Below, in pieces: positions 48,801-62,633 of a DNA stretch of 64,000 nucleotides. The stretch lies in NCBI GenBank assembly GCA_008694505.1, contig VZDJ01000623.1, positions 3,406,442 to 3,470,441 on the forward strand. The letters run 5' to 3'. Position numbers and translations under genes: made by a program. Position 1 is the stretch's first letter. Each line of letters starts with the position of its first letter. The notes beneath the pieces are model-generated. The model had not been told where the DNA came from. It saw only the letters and a list, made by a program, of their open reading frames with translations, and ran no database searches. This DNA comes from Cyanoderma ruficeps. Taxonomy: Eukaryota > Chordata > Aves > Passeriformes > Timaliidae.

Positions 48801-51800
48801 CACACCTAATAAGAGCACAAAAAGACAGATGAAAGCACTGTGCTCATTTCTGAGCAGCTGGGAACGGCACTGAGAAAAGCACAGCAATTGAGATTAAGAG
48901 AGAGTCTTCACAGTGCAAGATAGCCCAGCTGCTTGGAAAATCAAATCTATTGAACATACAGATTTCATGCAACAAAACAATGCCTTGCTGATAAAGGAAA
49001 ATAACAATGCTCATGCAGAGTTCGAGTGTCTTCGAACAGTTTGGAGATAAATGTGCAGTTCTATACTTTTCCTCTTTAGAAAAACTCAGAGTTGGCTTTC
49101 TAATTGTGACTATTCATTGCCTCTTTTTGCCAACTCTGAAAAATCAACTCGGAGGTTTTTGTTTGGTCATAACATATCCCACAATTTACTGGAAAGGGCA
49201 CTTGCACGGGGAACTAGGATATGCAGGTCTCACTCCTGGTTTTAAGAACCTCCTTCAGCTCTCCTTCTCTTTCTTCTCAGTCTTCTTATGGTAAAGAGAC
49301 ATCAGTGCCTTTGGGAAATGTTTTGACAACTCTAGAAGAAAAGTGTTATACCACTATCCTCTCATTTCCTTACTCAGAGCTGATTCATGCTAAGAAGTCA
49401 GGAATAGTAGGGCCTACAAAGCTGATCAGAAAATGTTTTTCCCTCTGATGTAAGATGAGTACATCATAAGATTCCACATCTTCCTCTGAAAATTACTATC
49501 TGGGCCTAAACGTTTTAGCTTTTTGAGAAAACTGGGTCTTGTTAATAATCTTTAAATCTTTAGCTGAAATCTGCTTTGCCACTGAAAAATGGTTTTATGT
49601 GATCAATTTTGATCAGCTGTGGAGCAGCAAGCTGCTCTGTTGGGATTTTAAATTTTCATAGCTATCCAAATGTAACATTGTACCTTCCTCCTGTGAGGTT
49701 TTGGTCCAGGTAGGAAGTGTTGATTGCTCCCACTCATTCTCCATTCTCCTTTTTTGCATTGTGTAAACTGAACACAAAAACACTTTTCCAACACCAAGAC
49801 CCAGCCCTTCTTCCTAGACTCAAGAAATACATCAAACTCTGGACAGGACATTATAAAACTCAGCTCTTTCTTTCCTTCAAGGCACCATAGTTTCAGTAAC
49901 CTTTCAATAGCCTCCGAATGTGTACGATATTAATAGAGAAAAGCAATACTTCTGGAATTTTCATTGGATATAAAAGAAATATAATAGTCTTAATTCCTCT
50001 AAATGAAACCTTTTATTTATGCATGAAAAGATAGTTAATATGTTCCCTCTGATAGCCTTTTGTTATGTGTTTGGCATTGTAATAACTAACTAGTCATTCC
50101 TGCTCTGGTTTTTTGTTCTGGTCAGTTTTTTAATCAATGGCACAATACTTTACCTTTCACCAAATGCCTCTGGTTTCCTTGAGAGCCTTTGTAATAAAAT
50201 TCATCAAAGCATTTGCAAAGTCCACAGGAATCATTGTTGACTAGTTTTCTTTCAAGTCATTATTGTATTGGTGCTGAAGACTTCAGCCAGGCTGGGGGAA
50301 GGATATCATATTCCCCGAAATAGGTTGTTTAACTTACAACTAGAGTCCCCTGCAAAAAGCTACCAAAGGTGCCACAGCTGGAGTTCCTCCTTGCTCCTGC
50401 TTAGACCAGCAATAATATATATTACAGCTTGTAGCCTTGAAATTACCCTCTTGGGATGAATTCCTAGCACCACAAGCCCTTTCTTGAGAGGATATCATTA
50501 ACAATGTTTTCATTCTCCCTCCCTTCTTCCAGGCAAATCTGGACTCCAGCCCTTACATCTTTGCCTTGGTATCCTCCAGCCCTTGTGAAAACGATGTGAG
50601 TTTTGGCCTTAATAACAAGCCATGTAAAATCTACATAATTGACCCCTTTTCTGAAAGTATTTCAAAGCTTTCTCTTTAGTCTTTGAATATGCATGTGCAG
50701 AAGGGATGCCCTCATTTCAGCAGACCCCTGTTGCATACAGCAACCTTCTTGCTGCCATACAGAAAAAACAACCAGGGAGTTGTAAGAAATGGGGTTTTGC
50801 CTCCCAGATGCCCTACTTTTCCTTTCTGTGTGATTTTATGCAAAGGAGCTCAAACTCTTTATTTCTGTGCCAGGCATCTGTGGCATTACTGCACATAATA
50901 TAATCCAGATATCCATGGGATATCAGGGTCATGGGGTCCAGTGTTGAGATCCATGGTCATCTTTGAGTTTTGCATGAACAGTCCAAAGTAATTTTGCAGC
51001 AGCACCCAGGGCAGAAACCTTTCTATGGCTGCTTGCCTGGACAGAGAGGTATCCCAAGCAAGTCTCAAGAGGTGAGAGTTGGATCCTTAACCCAAAGAAA
51101 TGGAATGTGCTCATCAAGAAATGGGAAGTGTTAAGGCACTTCTGCCTTAGTTCAAGCAATAATGGCAACACGAAAATTTTCCATTGTGTCTCACTTGACT
51201 GATTTCAGTGCTACTAACTCCTGAGTTGTGGGCCCAGTTTAAAGTCCACTGAGTCCATGGCGTATCTCCATTTATCCTGAGGGGACCTGAGGGTGTGGAT
51301 CTGAACCAGTAGGGGATATTGTGTTTGGTTTTGAGTTTGGGTTTGGTTTTATTTTTAATTACTTATAAGTATTATGGCCTCATTGTAAGCTCTTCTTTCC
51401 TGCATCTAATTTTTTTTTTCCCTTTAACACTTTAGTAGCATTCAGATGGCCACGTCTTCCGAACCACAACTTGTTCACCACTTGCTTACATTGCTCTGTT
51501 CATTGTCCCCGTCCCTCTACCAATCTATCTAAAACTTTTTTATAATTTTTCATTCAGTTGCAAAGCCTGTAGTTCTTGTCTGCCAACAGGACCAAGAAAA
51601 ACAATGCTGGAAACAGACCCTGATTTCACATCTATGACTAAAGCCTGCCTTACCCAGCTCCAGAGAGGGACTTACACTTTTCCATCCTTTGGATTCAGTC
51701 AGTCCTTCCACTTGTTAAGACAGAGCGCCTCCAAGTCAATATTACATGTTTATGCAAAATCAATACTGCTTTTTACAGCTTCTGCAATTATGTCTCACTG

Positions 51801-52048
51801 TCACCTCCTTAGCTCACAACCTTCCCAGCAGACTCCCAGATTGCTGTGAAATTGCAAGATTGAAGAAAAGAAAGCCAGACAGAGAGACCTGCTGACATGG
51901 GATGTCACACAGGACAGATTGCCAAGAATTCCTTCATCTGCTTCTCATTCCCAGTACTCAGACACACATGACCAGATGAGAGACAGTCAAGATCTTTGAA
52001 ATCTCTGTGTTACTCTCAGCTTCTGCTTTCCCTCCTGAAAAACAGAAG
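45851..52048. other. Unique non-coding sequence
   Basis: No gene recognised. A perfect hairpin (9-bp arms, 4-nt loop) lies at 47094-47115. A small exon-like segment at 50533-50595 has good splice signals (see findings). The 161-codon open frame at 48110-48595 resembles no known protein and overlaps another frame, so it is treated as chance. A T/G-rich stretch lies near 51321-51360. Confidence 0.42.
47094..47115. other. Perfect 9-bp inverted repeat (hairpin)
   Basis: GCCCAACCC at 47094-47102 and GGGTTGGGC at 47107-47115 are exact reverse complements around the loop AGGA. There is no following T run and no bacterial context, so it is not read as a terminator. Confidence 0.8.
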
Positions 52049-52491
52049 GCCACAAAGATGATCAGAGGGCTGAAGCACCTTTCCTGTGAAGGTGTTGAGC
52101 AAGGGCATTGTTCAGCCCAGAGAAGAGAAGGCTCCAGGGATACTCTGAAAGCACCTTCCAGTACCAAAAGGGACTACAAGAGAGTTGCAGAGGGACTTGG
52201 ACAAGGGCATGTGGTGATAGGACAAGGATTAATAGCTTTAAGCTGAAAAAGGGTAGATTTAGATTGGATATTAGGAAAAAATTCTTTATGGTGAGGGTGA
52301 TGACACCTTGAAACAGGCTGACCAGAGAAGTTGTGGATGCCACATCCCTGGAAGTGTTCAGGGCCAGTTTGAGTGGGGCTTTGAGCAATCTGGTGTAGTG
52401 GAAAGTATCCCTGCCAATGGCAGAGATGTTTGACCAAGGGGATCTTTAAAGTCCCTTCCAACCCAAACTATCCTTTGATTCTATGATTCTA
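52049..52491 (+). mobile_element. CR1 retrotransposon, best-preserved 3' copy
   Basis: The longest CR1 fragment in the window, about 440 bp. In order: 'ccacaaagatgatcagaggg', 'ttcagcccagagaagagaag', 'catgtggtgataggacaagg', 'tagattggatattaggaaaa', 'gaccagagaagttgtggatg', 'ggggctttgagcaatctggt', 'agtcccttccaacccaaact' and the terminal tandem 'gattctatgattct'. It is 5' truncated and ends in the octamer-type repeat that CR1 elements use instead of a poly(A) tail. It contains only 3' sequence without reverse-transcriptase or endonuclease motifs, so it is immobile. Confidence 0.95.
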
Positions 52492-55400
52492 AGTGATAAC
52501 TCACACCTAGTTCAGGTTGCAGCAAGGATCAGCCAGTGCTCAGGCAAAACCATCATCCAAACAATGTGCAACGTTTTTATACCTTGGTGCTGCCCCTGCT
52601 GTAGCAGATGGCATCTCCCATTGACTTTAATGAGGCCATAAAAAGCCCGTGGTGTGCATGCAATATGGAACAGCTCCTGTTACAGCACAAGTGCCGTCAG
52701 TGTCACTTTTTCTTTTGTTTGCTCCACGGATTAAGAAAGCTGCCACTGACCCCTGTGGAATCTCCAGCCTCCTGTGCAAAGAGCTGGAGAAGGATGGAGG
52801 CCAAATTCACAGCAACAGCAGTGTCTTTTCCTGCATCTCTGCCATCCCTTAAACTCCTCCTACCCAACCCCAGAAAGAACAGGTGCTCAAGTGCCACAAC
52901 TCTCAGGTGACACAAATCATTCAGGAGAGCCAATTCTAGAGCAAGAGGGGCTGTGGGAGGATCTTAGGGCACTGAATTAAGTAGCAGTAAAATGGCAGAT
53001 GGTGTTCAGTGCCTATTAGTGCAAAGAGAGTCATGGGGGAGAAAATAAACCTTTATGTATGCAATGCTGCTTTTAAAGTGCTGATAGCTGTCATGAGAGA
53101 GATGCTGGAGACACTGGAAAGTTTTCTGAAAGCATTGGGTCATACTAAGTGGTGGTGAGAAAGACAAAATTAATGTTAGTAAATCTAAAGGAAAGGGTTG
53201 AGAATAAAATACAGACTTCATTATTCCACTGTAAAAAACTCTGTGCACCCTTGTTTTGAAGACTCTGTGTTGTTCTGATGGCTTCAACTTGAAAAAATAG
53301 AGAAAAGAGACAGACAAGAGACAGAGATGATCAAAGGTTTAGCAGGACTTCCACAAAATGGAGGAAATAAAATAGAGAAATTTTGGGCTTGGAAGAGTGC
53401 TGAAGAGAAGCAAAATGTTTGTAAAATCACAAAGAGGAATAGAAGAATAGTACTGGTTTGTTTCTCATAAAATACGGACTATTGGGCATGCAGCAATGTC
53501 TCTGATAGTTTAAAATGAACCTCACACCATACTTTTCTTATCCTATCTCAGTAAACTAAAACCTATTGCAGAAAGATACTCTGTAAGTGATTCAAAAAGA
53601 AAATAGATTAGAAAAATTAACAATTTTAGAGTGCTTAAGTCCTGCCATGGCTGATAAACACAAAGGTCCACCTGCAACTTAAAGCTTAGGAAGAAAATTC
53701 ATTCACTGCTGGATGATCCACATCCTGATTCCTCCCTGTAAGCACCCATGGTGGACCCTGGGCTTTCTGGTTCTGCCCCACAGTTGTGGGGTGCCTTATA
53801 CACCTGCAGATGTTACAGACCCTATCCCATAAGGGCAGCACAACTGCACAGCAGAGTTTTCTGTGATGCCAAAATAAAGTCTGGCACAGAGAGGCAGCCC
53901 TTGTGTCACAAACAGAGCTGCTGTTCCCCAGTATAAGCTGAGGTCTTGGCTCATGGCTGGCCCACAAAATAAGTGGGTTTTGTGGTTGTTTCCAGTGAAG
54001 ATCTCCACCCCTTTTGCCTGCAAAAGGCAGGAACAAATACATTTATTTGTAACCTTTCAGACTGTGAGACTCATTTTTCCATTGATTACCTTAAAAACCA
54101 GAAGCTATTTATACACATTACGGTCTATAACTGTCAGCCCTGTGACAAATCACCCACCCAGTGCCTTGTCAATGATGTGGAAAATAGTGGCCACATAAAC
54201 AGATCAAATGAAGTGGAAGTTAGAGAGTACAATGGTGTCAGGCCATAGCCTTTGACCTTTAAAGGCCAGAGGTCAAATCTGTCTGCACTGAGGAGTTAAA
54301 ACGACTTGGGGAGTTCACCCTGGTACCCAGGGAGTGATGAACCAGCATCTTTCCTTGGGACAGGTGCAGAATTGCTAGAGGTAAAGTCTGGGGTGCATGT
54401 GAAGTTTTGTACATGACTGTGGAAGCTCTAATTAGAGAAGACTCCAGTGCTGTCACCAGAGCACCTGACCAGGAAGAAGTGCTGTGGGGAAATGTGAATC
54501 TCTGGGAGAAGTCACAGAGGACTAATCAGAGGTTTGTGGAGAAAAGCTGCTCCTGTCTGAGGCATGTTTCAGTCAGCAGATAGTGGGTAGCAGCACTCAG
54601 AAGAGTACCAGGAGAGGCTCCTTTGCTGTTTGTTTTGCAGCAGTTTGGGTTTATGCAGTTCCTGTGGTGCACAGCACAATGAGCAGTCTTAGGCCAAGTC
54701 ACTTCACTACTATTTCACCTGTGTTTTTCAACAGAATGAAACACCCTTGTATATTGGGGGAGAAATAGGTTATTTTCACACAAACAAAAGCAATAGCTTT
54801 TCCACCCACCTGGAGGGCCGTCCTTCTTATTTATTTTTATTGACCCACTCTGCTTTTCCCATTTGAGTTACAATTTGACAATTACCATTAACTGCACATT
54901 TAACAGTTTCTCCTGGCTGCTGTCAACACATGAAAGTTAAACAGTGGGACAAGAAATTCATTAAAATCCATTGCACTTTTAAATCCTGGCAGGCTTTCTT
55001 TTGTGGAAGCCTACCAGGCCTCAGTCATAACATTTTCACCTCTTGCAATTCAGAAAAATGTATTTACTTGCATGCTGTGCAGAGCTTGCTGTACAAGAGG
55101 TGAGAAGGTAGGAAAGGCAGCAGAGACCTCTCCCACATGTGCTGCTGCCTGCCTGGACTCTGCTGTTGCTTCCCTGGGACAGCATCAAGCCTTGACTGTG
55201 TTCTGCACTGGATGAAGCATCAGGGGTGCAAAGGATCTCTGTATTCCCCAATTCTGAATCACCCAAGGGATCTCAGAAAACCCTGCACTGTTGAAGTAGC
55301 CAAAGAATAAACAATGTCATTTTCTAGATTCCAGCCTCTGAGGGGGTAAAGCACTTGTCCTTCTGCCTGACAGCAGACCACCTGTTCTGCTACACACGGT

Positions 55401-58400
55401 GAATAATCAGCGGCACTCGATGTGCTTTCGCTGTCGGGGATTAATTCCCTGCAGTCCCGGGAGCTCAGGCTCAGCAGCCAGGTACAGCTGCTGCCTCACC
55501 TGGGTTGTCATCTCTGCTGACCAGGTGGGAAGTTCACAGCCTCTGATGGTGGTCCAGGGGCACACAGAAAACTGTTTTTCCAGTGATGGTGAGTTGATCT
55601 TTGCTGCTAGCACAGAGTGGCATTAAGCCATCTGGTCTACAGATGCAGTGGGGCTGAAAGGAGCCCCCCACAGCACACAAGGCCCCACAGCTCAGCAGGG
55701 GGAGAGACCTACCTTTAAATGGGATCCTGACCAACTTTCCAGATCCTTGCCTCTGCCCCACAACTGCAGTGAGACACAGGGGCAAGTCCACAAACTTTCT
55801 CTTCCCCTAATTCCATCCAAAAGAAAGGGACTGTCATCACCTGGCTCTGAAAAACCGCAAATCGCAATATGTTCAGAAAAGACTTCAAACATCCAAGACA
55901 GCTTTCCCAAGTCCAGCCTGAAGGTGTGAGCTTGGCTTTCCTGACTTAAAATAGGCATTAATGGAAGGATTTTTCTCATCTGAACTCAGACATGTATAAA
56001 TCAGATGCCTAATTTTAAGTCAGTCACCTCAACACTATGTTTTCTTCTAGCCACAGGTGTCCAGAGGCCACTTATCTGATTTTAGATGCCAATTTTGGGA
56101 TGACATGAACCACCTGTTGGAGACACCTACTACTTTTCATCAACTATAGGGAGACAGGAGGATGAATACCCCAGAATTAGATGTCTAATTTTAAAGTGTC
56201 CTGAACTAGGTCAGGAAGATCCCCTCCTGCCCTTATTGGCAGGGCTAAAGTGCCTGGCCCAATCCTCAAGGGACATGAGCAGAACCAGAGTGGGTGGTAT
56301 CTGGATAAAGGGAAGGACAAGAATGAGGTGAAGGAGAATCAAGTCTAAATAAATCGTGGTGATGGAGTCAGACTATATAATCAATTATATATGATATATA
56401 ATCAAATGGGGTGCACTAATCAGAGGCTCTTTCCAATAAAAGCAACCACAGGATGACAGAGCACAAAGAGTGGATAATGAAGCAGAAGAGAAACCACTAG
56501 GGATAATCTAAGTGCAGAGTCATGGTCTTTTATGTCTTTCCACGTGTTCTTGCCAGCTTTGCACCTATGTTGTCATCCTTGGGTTTTGTAAATAAATGAT
56601 TTTATCTATTTTCAGGTTAACAAATGTGTTAAAGGCATTTTGGGAAAAATGGGTAAAAATAAAGGAATTAATTACTTTGGGGTATTCAAGGTTAGGATTA
56701 AGGCCATGATTAGCCTCGTCTTTAGTGTATTGTGTCTTGTTTACAAAATAGATATTTCAACCTCAGCAGCTTGGTGACCAGCAGTGGCAGGTATGTGAAG
56801 AGGAGTGACCACTATCAGCCTGGCAATTTCTCCAGAGAGTGGGAAGAGAGTAGGGAACAAGCCTCAACACCCCCTGTTTCAAAAAGGGCTTGGCCACAGC
56901 CGTGGAGCAAGTGGCTGTTATCATGATCCAGAGGGAAGTGGGGCTCACAGGACTACATTAATCTACTCTTTCCCAATCAATTGCTTCAGTGAGATTATCA
57001 CAAACATGATGGATTGGATCACTTAATCCAGTTAGACGGGAGCTCAGGCGGGTGGGTAAATAAGGGGAGCCAGGAGTCGTGTGGCCTCTACTGACCCGGA
57101 GCAGCCGCCGGTCAAGCTCTCAACGCCCTTCTTGACCTGCTCCTTGGGATTGACAGGGCTAACCAAACACATGCAAGAGACACAAGGGGTGTGCCATTGC
57201 AGGCAAAGTGTTTGCTATCACAAAGGAAGAGATTGGAAATTGCACCGATGGCTATTTCTTCCTTGTGCATCCTTAAGAGTGAACAAAAGGTTTCTCATCC
57301 ACAAAAGCCACAACAACAAAGAGGAAAAAAGGTAAAGCTTGACAATGCATTTAGTTATTCCTGTGAGATTTCCAGTGGTTTGAATACTGGGTAAATGGCA
57401 CATAAGGATGGAAATGGCACCACTGGATTTTGGAGGGGGATGCAGCACAGCTGAGCTATGTTTAATGAGGGTGCTCTGGCAGAACTAGATCTGCACAGCA
57501 GCCAGTCTCTTGTCAACAAAATGCAGCCATTCCTGCTTTGTGTTTTTTGATATTAACCAGCACAGTTGCTTAAAATTTAACACCTGAATTAGAAAGATTT
57601 TGATCACTAATGACTGCATGCAATGCTACACTCAGCGTGAGCCATCAGACAGGCATCTTCATTTTGTGTACGGAAATCCGGCAGCTGGAAAAGGCAGCAT
57701 TTGGGTTGTTTTTTTAAAAAGCTGAAATAATTCCTCTCCTTACCCTTGATAACACCAACAAAAAGTCTGCTGAATTCCCCCCCCCACCCCTTCTAAGAAA
57801 GAAAAAAAAAGATGCTCACAGTGAGATAAAAGCCTGAGTGTGTTAACATAATATATGTGATTCATTATTGGCTGATCAATGATTAGATGTGGCATTTCAC
57901 TCTAACCTCTTGCAAAGTTTTATTAGATGGGAGAATTAGTGCCTGGACTGGCAAACAGGGGAGGGTTGAGATCTAGCATCCTGTGTATCTATACTGAGTA
58001 AGCAGACATCAAAGGATTCTCACATACTTTGTGGGGGAGGATTTTGTTTTGGGAGGGTGAGAACAAATCTTCCTTCAAAAGCTCAAAAATGCAGAGAAAA
58101 ATTATGCATTTCGCTGACACCAAACATTGAAGTGTCGCAGTCAGAAAATGCAACCAGAGCCAAAAAAGAGTAAGAAATAGCAGAAATGAGTAGCAGAAGT
58201 CCATTCTCCTTGAATAATCACCACATACATGGGCATGTTACTACACAAATACACATTGAAATATATTTAGCTTACAGATGTTTTCAAAACTTTTAAAATA
58301 AATAACAGGTTTTTATAGTCTGGCAAACCCTGTATTTTGAGGTAATTAAGGCTGATTGCTTTCAGAGCAGCCTGTTAATAGGTTTTCCTTATTTATCAAG

Positions 58401-61400
58401 GGTCATTTAACATTTGCAGTGTACAAAACATTCCTCCAAATCATCAAGCCACTTTCCATGAGCAAGCCTGATTAAATGCATGACATGATGGGTCTCATAT
58501 TGGATCTCTCTGTGGCTTGCAGTGCTGTATTTACCCAGCAGCTTCTATCCCAAAGACAGAAGCAGCACCTCATTACTGGTTCCTAGAGCTGTCTTTCCCT
58601 TAAAGCTGCTCACGTGGGGATTTTTCCCTTCTGAGGTCTTCAAAACTTGCTCAAGGCTGTTGTCTTACCTCTGTGTAGATATACTGTCATTGCAGTGTCT
58701 TTGGCTAATATGAGCAAAAACTCGGAGTCATTTCCAAGGGCATGAAACAAAACTTGGGATCTCCCTGGGGACCCCTCTCTCTAAACTGTGCCTCCAAGCC
58801 ATCTCAGAGGAGCAATATCACCCCTTCAGGATCTGAAGGAGAAACCAGTAACCAACCACTGGGTGCCTGCTGATCACACCCAAGGTTCATGGACCTCTCA
58901 GAGGATCCTTGGAAGATCTGGAAGAGCAAATTGCTGCCCACTGGCAGAGCAGAGGTTGATCTGGACATGAAGAATTGCAAAATGTCCTCGTTTCTGGGAG
59001 GTGAGGGGCAGAGCTGTGCTCAGAACCACTGGAGTGACGTGATCAGAGGGGCCTGCACCGTGCAGCTCCCCAAGAGCAGTCAGGCAGGAGGAAATAGGAA
59101 GCAGCTGTTTTGTGCCATTATTTCTTCACAATGTGTGTATTGTAGGAGAGGGCACGGAGATGTGTGTTTCTGTGAAGAACCTCTCTTGTGAATAGGTAAT
59201 CAGCAGTAATTAAAAATTCCAGACAGCTTCTTGGAGGGGAAATCCAAATCATACAGTGACAGAAATGTGAGTGAGACAATTTGCTTCCTCTCCCACAACC
59301 ACAGCTTGTCTCTGACAATCTGGCAATTCTGGCTGAAAAGTCATGCATGACCTTCAGTGGGTTTTGTCTGAAAACCACACAGAATTCTGTCTGCTTTCTG
59401 GAATCAACTCTCATCTTTAGTACCTCAATTTACCAGAACTGCTCTGCCCTATATTTTGATTGCATTTGTCAAGTGGAGAATGAAAGTGTCAGAGGAAAAC
59501 TAGGAAAAAACACAGCTAATGCCTGGCTCTCAGGGTGGGCAGTAGATGAGTAGAAGATACAGAAGAATGAGACGAAAGTAAACTAATTTTATACGATTTG
59601 GAACTGCCAGCTTCCATCATTGTACTGAAAATCTTACAACATTTGATTTTTTTCCAAAAGCCCCAGAGAATATAAGGCTCACTTTTACAGATATAAATGC
59701 CTTGCTGTTGGAAAGAAAACAATGAAAAGAACCAAAAATATAACCCCCAAACAAATAGAACGTGGCAAACAAACAGACTTAACCCCCACCCAACTCATTT
59801 CCTACCTACAATCATCTTCCCTTATAATGTATATGTGGAATAGACAGCTTGAATGATATGATAGCACAATTAAAACGGTAGCTTGGCTCTCTGTGGAAAA
59901 ATGGCATTTATGGCAAACTTAACTTTTTCAGCATTTTTGCATGTGTGTTTAAGAAAGTTTGAGAATATTTATTTAGTTTGGTTAAAATGCCAAAATCTGA
60001 AAGCCAAACCAACTGATGAAAGATACTCAGCTTTACAGTATGCAACTAACCCAAAGAAACACAATCATGTTTTATTTAAAAGCACACACATACACACTCT
60101 GATGAATAATATGAGCTGAGTGAAAATCACTTACTCTTGCTACAACACACTGAACTCAAGGACTTGTGACGCAGTTGCCAATCCCTCATTCTCAAGGACC
60201 ATCTGCTCTTGCATCTCATCTCAAATGCTTGCAGACACATTTTTAGAACATGTACATTTACTGGTGCTTCCCTTACACACCTCTTGGAAACCCACAGTCC
60301 CAGAATGGCTGTATTTCTCTCTTAAAGGACAGGTAAAAATATAAGTGTCATTAAGTTTCAGAGTTAAAATCCCCCTGAGTTAAAGAGGTCAAACTGCCTC
60401 TTCCATGATACTGCCTCTCTCTTTGATGTGGGAACATGTGAGATCAAATCTCATCCAGACAGTTTTCTTCATAAGGAGGCAGACATGGCATCTTTTAAAG
60501 AAAGATAATTCTTAGAGGACTGATGAGGTCACTAAAGAAATACTGACACAGTGCATTAACGAGGGCCAGTCTGATCTGACCTCTGCCTGAGCCATTGAAT
60601 ATTGTGGGATTGCTTTTAATATCGACTATTCTTCAGGGAGCAGGAGGTCACGAGCTACATGTTTCATATGGTGTGTGAGCGGTTTGTGGATGACTGATGC
60701 CTGCTGATCTTTGGGGCTGCATGGATCACTTGCAGTGAGAAGCACCACGTGTGATTAAAAATAACTCTGGGCTCACTCAGGATTGCTGTGGGGCAAAAGG
60801 TTATTAAACCTAACTGAGTTCATAGGGGGATGATCCAGAGGCATTCACAAGATCTGTTAAGGCAACTGAGATTGTGGGGTAGGGTCTAACATCATAAGGG
60901 GCATCTTAAAATTGGTCAGATTGCATCTGTGAGGATGCATCCACCTTGGATGTAGCAAAGCAGCCATGCAATAATCAGCCTTCTCCTTTTATTTCAGGAA
61001 AATCACTGCATATCTCTGATCTGGAAAATCACTCCCAAATTTGGAATGTTTATTTCATATGACTCTTAGTTTGTCCCAGTGCTGCATCTTGTAGGGTTCA
61101 TCTTGAAAACCCTGTCCTTAACAATCTCTAATGTCCATAACTTAAAGATACATACTCCTATAAAACTCTGATGAAAGTCCGTTCATTTACAGTAAGATGA
61201 GGGGAAAAATATATTTGCAAACCAGATTACACCAAACCTCTTTCCACCAACCAGTAAATTTTACTCAGGAACTCAAAAAGCCTAAGAAGTCTTTTGAAAT
61301 CACACCACTTGAAGGACCATAACTGCTATTGAAAACTGTATGGTAGTGCTAAGACCTATACAACATCTGGAGTGGATGTAGAGAGATGCCCATCCAATAC

Positions 61401-62565
61401 TACATGAGCTGAAACTTCATAGCAGCCTGAAAGAGTTTCCAACAAACCAAGTCACCCACAGTGACCTTGGTCTTTATCAGTTCATGTCTTATACCCCTTG
61501 GCTGACTACATGGCCAATGTCACAGCCAGAGCAGAGGATGAAGCTCAGGGGGTTTATCAATTGGGACAGCTGACCAAGGTTGTTTCTCCTACATTTGTTT
61601 TGACTCCACGTTCATTTCTAGCCCATACTGGGGCTTTTTCTAACTCCATGAGTGACCTTATTCTCAGTGTGAGTTGTGGGACAAGCCCTGTAAATTAGTG
61701 ATGCTCTGCTCTAGCAACTCTCATCTGTGAGGCCGTGACTCACCCAACTCATGACAGATCCAGAGGAGGAGACTGCAGCCTCCCCAGCCAGCCTGAGGAG
61801 CAGCAGCACAGGCATTGCCAAATGAAAGGAGCACAACTCTTGCAGCTCTGACAGACAGCACAAACATGGAGCCAGACCAACCACTGCACCTTGCCAACAA
61901 GGAGTGTGTGTAAAGTCATGTGTTATTTCACATGAGGAATGCTCTTTTGGACTGAATCTTCCGGTTTGTCTCAGCTGATGTGTGGTTCACCTCACAAAGT
62001 GGTCTTGAAGCACGTGACCTATGTTCCTTCCAGGTAAACCCCAACTGAAATGTGATAATATGATGCAGGAGCATGGCTAATGTGCTTCTAACAATGATGG
62101 ACCAGACAGCTTATGGGATGTGTTTAAAGCTTGACTGGAGTAAATGCCTGGAAATAGGTGCAAAAGAGAGGTCCTTGGCACCAACTGTTTCACTTTACAG
62201 GCCTGCTGCTGTCAGGTCACACTGCTTTCTAAGGAAACATGGCCAAAGGCTTCAAACACTGTAACTCTACCATAAAAGACATTTATTAGATGATGGGGTG
62301 ACATTAGGAAATGGTCTGATTACAAGACAATTTTCCCCTTGTACAGAGAAGAGGATCCCACCTCTTTCAAGTCAAAACACAGATGCAAAAGTAAAAAGGT
62401 AAAGCCTCTCTACTAACTCAGCCTAAGGGGCACATGAGAGACGCTTATTAGCTTAGCAAGACTGGGACCGCTAAGTCATAGGTTGGCAAATGCCAAACCA
62501 TTTGTTACTGCATCTTCTCTGCTCTTTTCTACCTCACTTATCATGGAAGTGGTGAACAATTGCCC
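52492..62565. other. Long unique non-coding stretch
   Basis: About 10 kb with no recognised gene. Points inside: an 8-bp perfect inverted repeat TTTGACCT/AGGTCAAA at 54251-54277; an AT palindrome-rich stretch at 56374-56405 with TATATAATCAA twice; a small GC-rich patch at 57035-57130 of unknown nature; a C9-A-C4 run at 57777-57790; and AT-rich, conserved-looking blocks at 57840-57930 and 58270-58480. Open frames up to 118 codons look random. Confidence 0.45.
57777..57790 (+). repeat. Poly-C run (C9 A C4)
   Basis: Nine C, one A, four C, directly readable. Such runs are prone to length error in sequencing. Confidence 0.9.
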
Positions 62566-62633
62566 CACCTTTTTGTTGTTGTTGTTGTTGTTTTGTTGGA
62601 GGGTTTGGGGGGCTTTTTTTTTTTTTTTTNTTT
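62566..62633 (+). repeat. (GTT)n and T16 tract with ambiguous base
   Basis: A GTT repeat at about 62574-62591 is followed by a G-rich spacer and then sixteen T, one N at 62630 and three more T. The N is the only ambiguous base I noticed in the window and marks an uncertain homopolymer length. Confidence 0.9.

Noticed and set aside
52007..52461. Open frames across the 52-kb CR1
   Set aside because: Same reason: frames within CR1 3' sequence, with no endonuclease or reverse-transcriptase motif.
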